This document shows, piece after piece, positions 58,135-64,000 of a stretch of 64,000 bases of DNA (position 1 is its first letter; each line of letters begins with the position of its first letter). The notes below the pieces were generated by a model. The model saw only the letters and a list, made by a program, of their open reading frames with translations, did no database searches and was not told the origin of the DNA. The position numbers were made by a program, and so were the translations under genes. This stretch comes from JBJXGE01 sp046154185 (lineage in GTDB: Bacteria; Planctomycetota; UBA8108; UBA1146; JAJFFE01). The stretch covers positions 41,059 through 105,058 of the forward strand of contig JBJXGE010000068.1 of the NCBI GenBank assembly GCA_046154185.1, read 5' to 3'.

Positions 58135-59424
58135 ATGGGTTCAAATGAATGTTCTGCAGTTCGTCGACTGAGGCACGGACTCTTCTCGAGCTTCGCGTTT
58201 TTTGGCGCTTGGGTGTCAGTCGCCACGCTGGCGCTATTTGTTACGACGACGAGTTGCACAAAGCCCGTCGCGCCGCCGTCGAACACTGAGCCAGAACAGC
58301 CGGTGATGTCGGCTGAAGAGAAAGCGGAAGAGGCGCGTCAGAAAGCGAAGGCGGATCGCGAGGCACGCATCGCGAAAAACCTCGAGTCCATCAAGGCGGC
58401 AATCCTCAAAGATCCGACCCAGCACGCGCTGCACATTCAGCAGCTCGAGATCCAGCGTGGCGGTGCGCGCGACACCCGCTTCGCCGCGGAGATCGAGAAA
58501 CTCATCGCCGACCGCAAGGCGGATCGGGAAAAGATGGGTGAGGCGGAACTCGCGGCGCTCGTGCCGCTCGTCGACGCCGAGATCGCGAAGGGCGACTATC
58601 CGGAGGCGACCGAGTTGCTCGAGTCCGGTTTTCAGATCCAGTATTACGAGGAGTGTCAGGTGGCTGCTCTGTATCAAGCGAAGCTCGACGAGATTCGACT
58701 GGTCGGACAGGCCGACGCGCTCTCGAAAAACATCCTCTCGCTCGCGCGCCATTTCGCGGATGGACAAGAGTACGCGCAGGCGATCGGCGTCCTCGTTTCG
58801 TTCCCGGATCGCTTCGAGAAAACAAAGTTCGCCAAGGAGATCGCGGGCGAGATCGACAAGCTGATGGATCCTTACAAGCAGCAACAAGAGGAGCGCAGGG
58901 CCGCCCGGCGGGATGACGTGGCCTATGTCGACGTCGATCTCGCTGCCATCGCGACCACCGACTACGAAGAAGATGGCTATGAGGTCTGGACGTTGGCCGA
59001 CGACTCCAGCGTGTTGACGGGCGAAAACAAGCCCGACGCGACCAAGCCCGCGGTTGTCGTCATCGGCGAAGACAATTGGTTGAACTTTGAGATTGAGTTC
59101 GAGATCAACGTAGTCGGCAAGCCGGCGCGCTTTGGGTTTGTCGCCCGCAACGGCGTGCGCGCCTTAACTCGGGATTTGCCGCCCGACTGGATCAAACTGC
59201 GGGCGACAATGATCGATGGCGAATTGAGTTTCTTGGATCTCACCTCGAAACAACCGATCGGCGAAGCTGAGAAGTGGCGCGAGCGCGGTGGCCTCGCGAT
59301 CCTCCTGGAGCCCGGCACGAAAGCGCAGATCCGCGGCGTGCGCACCCGCCTCCTCAAGGAAAAACCCGCCGAGGCTGCGGACGGTGGCGACAAAGAAAAG
59401 AAGCCCGACGAGAAGGAAAGTTGA
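58135..59424 (+). CDS. Lipoprotein with coiled-coil region and C-terminal beta domain
   Basis: A 429-residue lipoprotein. AGGAG ends 4 bp before ATG 58135, so the longer frame from 58024 is rejected. A hydrophobic stretch ends in the lipobox-like VTTTSC (Cys near residue 41). A charged helical region (AEEKAEEARQKAKADREARIAKNLESIK) and TPR-like helices (ALVPLVDAEIAKGDYPEATELLESGF) lead to a beta-rich C-terminal domain (YEVWTLADDSSVLTGENKP; NWLNFEIEFEINVVGKPARFGFVAR; WIKLRATMIDGELSFLD) that resembles DUF1080/LamG-type jelly-roll domains. The tail is Lys/Glu-rich. It precedes the kinase/activator pair by 85 bp. Confidence 0.72.
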   Translation: MGSNECSAVRRLRHGLFSSFAFFGAWVSVATLALFVTTTSCTKPVAPPSNTEPEQPVMSAEEKAEEARQKAKADREARIAKNLESIKAAILKDPTQHALHIQQLEIQRGGARDTRFAAEIEKLIADRKADREKMGEAELAALVPLVDAEIAKGDYPEATELLESGFQIQYYEECQVAALYQAKLDEIRLVGQADALSKNILSLARHFADGQEYAQAIGVLVSFPDRFEKTKFAKEIAGEIDKLMDPYKQQQEERRAARRDDVAYVDVDLAAIATTDYEEDGYEVWTLADDSSVLTGENKPDATKPAVVVIGEDNWLNFEIEFEINVVGKPARFGFVARNGVRALTRDLPPDWIKLRATMIDGELSFLDLTSKQPIGEAEKWRERGGLAILLEPGTKAQIRGVRTRLLKEKPAEAADGGDKEKKPDEKES

Positions 59425-59509
59425 CGGCGGCGGCCACGCCATGGCGGGGGGCGCGATCGCACTTCGCGCGGATGGAGATGGAGATCGACGAAATTAGCGG
59501 AGGTGCGCC

Positions 59510-60241
59510 GTGCCTCGTATAGACACTCGCGAGCTCGGCGGCTGGGATCAAGACGTCGCGGGGCTCGCTGGCGCCTTGGTGCACGAGATCAAGAACCCGC
59601 TGTCGACGCTAAATATCAGTGCGCAACTGCTGCTTGAAGAGTGGAGTCAGCCGGCGACGCCGCGCGAAGTGCGCATGGTGAAGCGCCTTGAAGTTATCCG
59701 CTCCGAGATTGGCCGCATCGAGCACATCACCAACTCTTTTCTCAGCTTTGTTCGGCACCAGATGACCGAGACGACTCCGGTCGATCTCAATTCGCTGTTG
59801 AGCGATCTCATTGCGCACAATCGCGAGGGTCTGGAACGCGCTGGAATTCAAGTGCGTTGCCAACTCGAAGAAGGGCTCGCGACCGTCGACGGCGATGAAA
59901 ACCTGTTGCGCCAAGCGTTTCTCAATTTGTTGCGGAACGCCGAGCAGGCGATGAGCGGTGGCGGCGAACTCATCGTGCGAACCCGCTCCGGCAACGGGGC
60001 GGCGGTTGAAGTCGAAGTCATCGATACTGGCCCCGGTATTGCTGAGGAGCGGTTGGCGAAAGTTTTCCGCCCGTACTTTTCTTCGAAGCCGGGCGGCACG
60101 GGCCTTGGTTTGCCGACGACACTGCGGCTCATCCGCATGCACCGCGGCAATCTCGTGCTGGAGAGTGAAGTCGGCAAGGGGTGCCGCTTTCTCGTGAGCC
60201 TGCCGCCGACCGGCGCGCGTGTGGGCGCGCCCGCGAGTTGA
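59510..60241 (+). CDS. Cytosolic sensor histidine kinase (NtrB-like)
   Basis: A 243-residue minimal kinase with no membrane or sensory domain. GTG 59510 follows GGAGG by 6 bp. The dimerisation/phosphotransfer region has His25 in LAGALVHEIKNPLSTL, the NtrB-like H-box. The HATPase domain has NLLRNAEQAM, DTGPGIAEERLAKVFRPYFSSK and GGTGLGLPTTLRLIRMHRG. Lacking its own input domain, it may be controlled by protein contact, or its sensor is encoded separately. It starts 85 bp after the lipoprotein gene and is followed 30 bp later by a sigma-54 activator. Confidence 0.9.
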   Translation: MPRIDTRELGGWDQDVAGLAGALVHEIKNPLSTLNISAQLLLEEWSQPATPREVRMVKRLEVIRSEIGRIEHITNSFLSFVRHQMTETTPVDLNSLLSDLIAHNREGLERAGIQVRCQLEEGLATVDGDENLLRQAFLNLLRNAEQAMSGGGELIVRTRSGNGAAVEVEVIDTGPGIAEERLAKVFRPYFSSKPGGTGLGLPTTLRLIRMHRGNLVLESEVGKGCRFLVSLPPTGARVGAPAS

Positions 60242-60271
60242 TATGTTTCGCGTGAATGGAAAGTAGGACGG

Positions 60272-61645
60272 TTGGCAGGCCGAGAACTGGTGCCGAGCGC
60301 CCACATACTCTACGTCGATGACGAGCTGCCACACGCGGAGGCGGCGGCGGACGCGCTGCGCATCAATGGTCACGTCGTCGACGTGTGCTCGACCGGCAAA
60401 CAAGCCCTCGAATTGTTGCGGCGCGAGCCGTACGAACTCGTGATCACCGATTTGAAACTCGGCGACACGGACGGCATCAAGATTCTCAAAGACGCGCGCA
60501 CGATTCACCCCTACATCGGCGTGATCGTGGTGACCGGCTATGGCACGATCGAGTCCGCGGTGCATGCGATGCGGCAAGGCGCCGACGACTACCTCACGAA
60601 ACCGGTGTCGATCGACGCGTTGCGCATCGCTGTCCGTCGCTCGCTCGACGGACAGGCGCTGCGGCGGCGCGTCGAAGAGCTCGAGCGCCATATCGATGTA
60701 AAGTTCGGGTACGAAGGCATCATCGGTTCGAGCCCGCGAATGCATCAAATCGTCCAGCGACTCCAGCAAGTCGCGCCGACTGACGTTTCCGTGTTGATCC
60801 TCGGCGAAAGCGGCACCGGCAAAGAGCTGATTGCGAAAGCGATCCACCGGAACAGTCGCCGCAAGGAGAAAGTGTTCGTGCCGCTCAATTGCGCGGCGCT
60901 CTCGGAAGGCATTCTCGAAAGCGAGCTTTTCGGTCACGAAAAGGGCGCGTTTACGGGAGCGACCTACACGCGCAAGGGACGCTTCGAGCACGCCGATGGC
61001 GGCACGCTGTTTCTCGATGAGGTCGGCGACATTCCGCTCGAGACGCAAGTCAAGTTGCTACGAGTGCTCGAAGATCGACAAGTCACACGCATCGGTTCGA
61101 ACGAACCGATCAGCGTGGACGTGCGACTGCTGTCGGCGACCCATCGAGATTTGAAGCAGCTCATCAGCGAAGGGCGGTTTCGCGAGGACCTCTACTATCG
61201 CTTGCATGTCGTTGCCATCGAACTGCCGCCTTTACGCGAACGGAGCGTCGACATTCCGCTGCTCGTGGAGCACTTCATCAGTGAGTACTCGCGCGTGCAC
61301 GGCAAACGCATCCAAGGTATTTCGCGCGAAGCGTTGCGAATACTGATGCGCCATCCCTGGCCCGGCAATGTCCGGGAGCTCAAGAACGTCCTTGAGAATA
61401 TGGTCGTGACCGCACAAACGAACATGCTCGGCCCGCAGGATATTCCGAGCCAAGTGCAACGCACTGAGGAAGCGTCCGGGAACGGATCGGTTTTGGTCGC
61501 GGGCACAACGATCGAGGAGCTCGAGCGCGAGTTGATTCGCAACACGCTCGCCGCCGTAGGCGGCAATCGCAAGGAGGCCGCCGCGATGCTCGGTATCGGT
61601 GAGCGCACTTTGTATCGCAAGATCACCGAGTACAGTCTGCGCTGA
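60272..61645 (+). CDS. NtrC-family sigma-54 response regulator
   Basis: A 457-residue activator: receiver (Asp60 in ELVITDLKLGDTDG, Lys in DDYLTKPV), AAA+ domain with Walker A GESGTGKE (178-185), GAFTGA (225-230), Walker B FLDEVGD, and a C-terminal Fis-type HTH (NRKEAAAMLGIGERTLYRKI). All motifs for sigma-54 activation are present. Translation probably begins at TTG 60272 after AGGACGG-like sequence; GTG 60290 is an alternative. The kinase gene immediately upstream is its likely partner. It differs from the 47589 activator by the linker length and HTH. Confidence 0.92.
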   Translation: MAGRELVPSAHILYVDDELPHAEAAADALRINGHVVDVCSTGKQALELLRREPYELVITDLKLGDTDGIKILKDARTIHPYIGVIVVTGYGTIESAVHAMRQGADDYLTKPVSIDALRIAVRRSLDGQALRRRVEELERHIDVKFGYEGIIGSSPRMHQIVQRLQQVAPTDVSVLILGESGTGKELIAKAIHRNSRRKEKVFVPLNCAALSEGILESELFGHEKGAFTGATYTRKGRFEHADGGTLFLDEVGDIPLETQVKLLRVLEDRQVTRIGSNEPISVDVRLLSATHRDLKQLISEGRFREDLYYRLHVVAIELPPLRERSVDIPLLVEHFISEYSRVHGKRIQGISREALRILMRHPWPGNVRELKNVLENMVVTAQTNMLGPQDIPSQVQRTEEASGNGSVLVAGTTIEELERELIRNTLAAVGGNRKEAAAMLGIGERTLYRKITEYSLR

Positions 61646-61956
61646 GCGATCCGATTCGTAGTCGCTGCCAAGTTGACCCGTGTGCGACGGGCGACGGCTG
61701 CCAACTCGACAGCGCGGAACGGGATCGCATCCATGAGCCGACGCTAGACGACTTTCAACCAACAACTTATGACCTCAGTCCGGCGCGGGTTTCGTGGAAT
61801 GGGCTTTGCTCCATGGCGTCGTCTGCGCGGAAAGAATGGGCCCGAGTTCGCGCGCGCGAACGCGATCGACACGGTCGCCACGAGCAGCGGGGCCGAAATC
61901 ATGGGTGGTGAAGCGCCGCCTCACGAACAGACTCGCCAGATAGAGGAGTTCAGCAC
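61646..61956. other. Intergenic region upstream of dnaK
   Basis: About 311 bp. I looked for a CIRCE repeat (TTAGCACTC-N9-GAGTGCTAA) and for a sigma-32-type promoter and found neither. An AT-richer stretch lies at about 61748-61770. A 63-codon frame (61769-61960) overlaps the dnaK start by ATGA but has atypical Arg-rich content, so I do not call it. GAGGAG just before the dnaK ATG is its ribosome site. Confidence 0.35.
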
Positions 61957-63912
<1,956 letters not shown>

Positions 63913-63952
63913 AAATTCGTGCGCGATCGGACATCGCTCACACTTTTTTCGG

Positions 63953-63994
63953 CGCCGGCGGCCTCGCGCGTGAATACGCACGAGGCCGCCGGCG
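63953..63994 (+). terminator. Strong GC-rich hairpin after dnaK (candidate terminator)
   Basis: CGCCGGCGGCCTCG (63953-63966) pairs perfectly with CGAGGCCGCCGGCG (63981-63994); inside the loop GCGT and ACGC can pair further around GAAT. It lies 40 bp after the dnaK stop. The T-run (63944-63949) is upstream of the stem rather than downstream, and the window ends 6 bases after it, so whether a U-tract follows cannot be judged. Confidence 0.55.
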
Positions 63995-64000
63995 TGTTCG

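Noticed and set aside
59609..61048. 479-codon open frame on the minus strand
   Set aside because: It runs antisense across both the NtrB-like kinase and the NtrC-like activator, two genes with complete motif sets. No start signal or domain supports it.
61646..61956. CIRCE element or sigma-32 promoter before dnaK
   Set aside because: I looked for both patterns and could not find an acceptable match, so regulation of dnaK by HrcA or sigma-32 cannot be claimed here.

Overview
The window is one GC-rich, gene-dense bacterial chromosome segment. It holds about 43 protein-coding genes. I see no rRNA, tRNA, CRISPR array, transposase or phage gene. The gene content points to a diderm bacterium: a beta-barrel outer-membrane protein, several lipoproteins, and BamD-like and LptE-like assembly factors. 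The long MoxR / DUF58 / BatA-type VWA / squalene-cyclase-repeat cluster and the ribH-nusB-ftsY order are what I would expect from Planctomycetota or a close relative. That placement is inference from gene families; no 16S gene is present to confirm it.

Layout. (1) 0-4.7 kb: a predicted outer-membrane beta-barrel followed by an 11-CxxCH cytochrome lipoprotein, a possible extracellular electron conduit. (2) 4.8-8.9 kb: a translationally coupled three-subunit molybdenum hydroxylase (xanthine dehydrogenase family) plus a small DMT-type membrane protein. (3) 8.9-14.2 kb, minus strand: guaB-guaA-ribH-nusB-ftsY; the IMP dehydrogenase looks strikingly eukaryotic-like. (4) 14.7-32.8 kb, plus strand: an 18-kb co-directional cluster of MoxR ATPase, DUF58 protein, two VWA membrane proteins, a PQQ-propeller protein, two paralogous alpha/alpha-barrel proteins, a DUF4175-like membrane protein, a 1040-residue coiled-coil protein with a 15-copy QGSQQ minisatellite, and a small secreted protein whose frame is split by one in-frame TGA. 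This is the best candidate for an undescribed envelope system. (5) 32.9-43.6 kb: CorC/HlyC-type protein, RecO, BamD-like, LptE-like, FtsH, FolP, diadenylate cyclase CdaA, YbbR/CdaR, GlmM, DapA. This run links envelope assembly, membrane proteolysis, c-di-AMP synthesis and wall-precursor supply. (6) 43.8-53.7 kb: a membrane protein, a YhaM-type HD exoribonuclease, a TPR-histidine kinase with a sigma-54 activator, and two large repeat proteins. (7) 54.1-64 kb: sucCD, an XRE regulator, a DHH phosphoesterase, a lipoprotein, a second cytosolic NtrB/NtrC-like pair and dnaK, followed by a strong GC hairpin at the right edge.

Start sites were moved from the longest open frame where a Shine-Dalgarno sequence, signal peptide, family N-terminus or overlap with the upstream gene argued for it; each entry states this. 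Many long antisense frames exist on both strands. I treat them as by-products of GC-rich third-position bias and leave them out.
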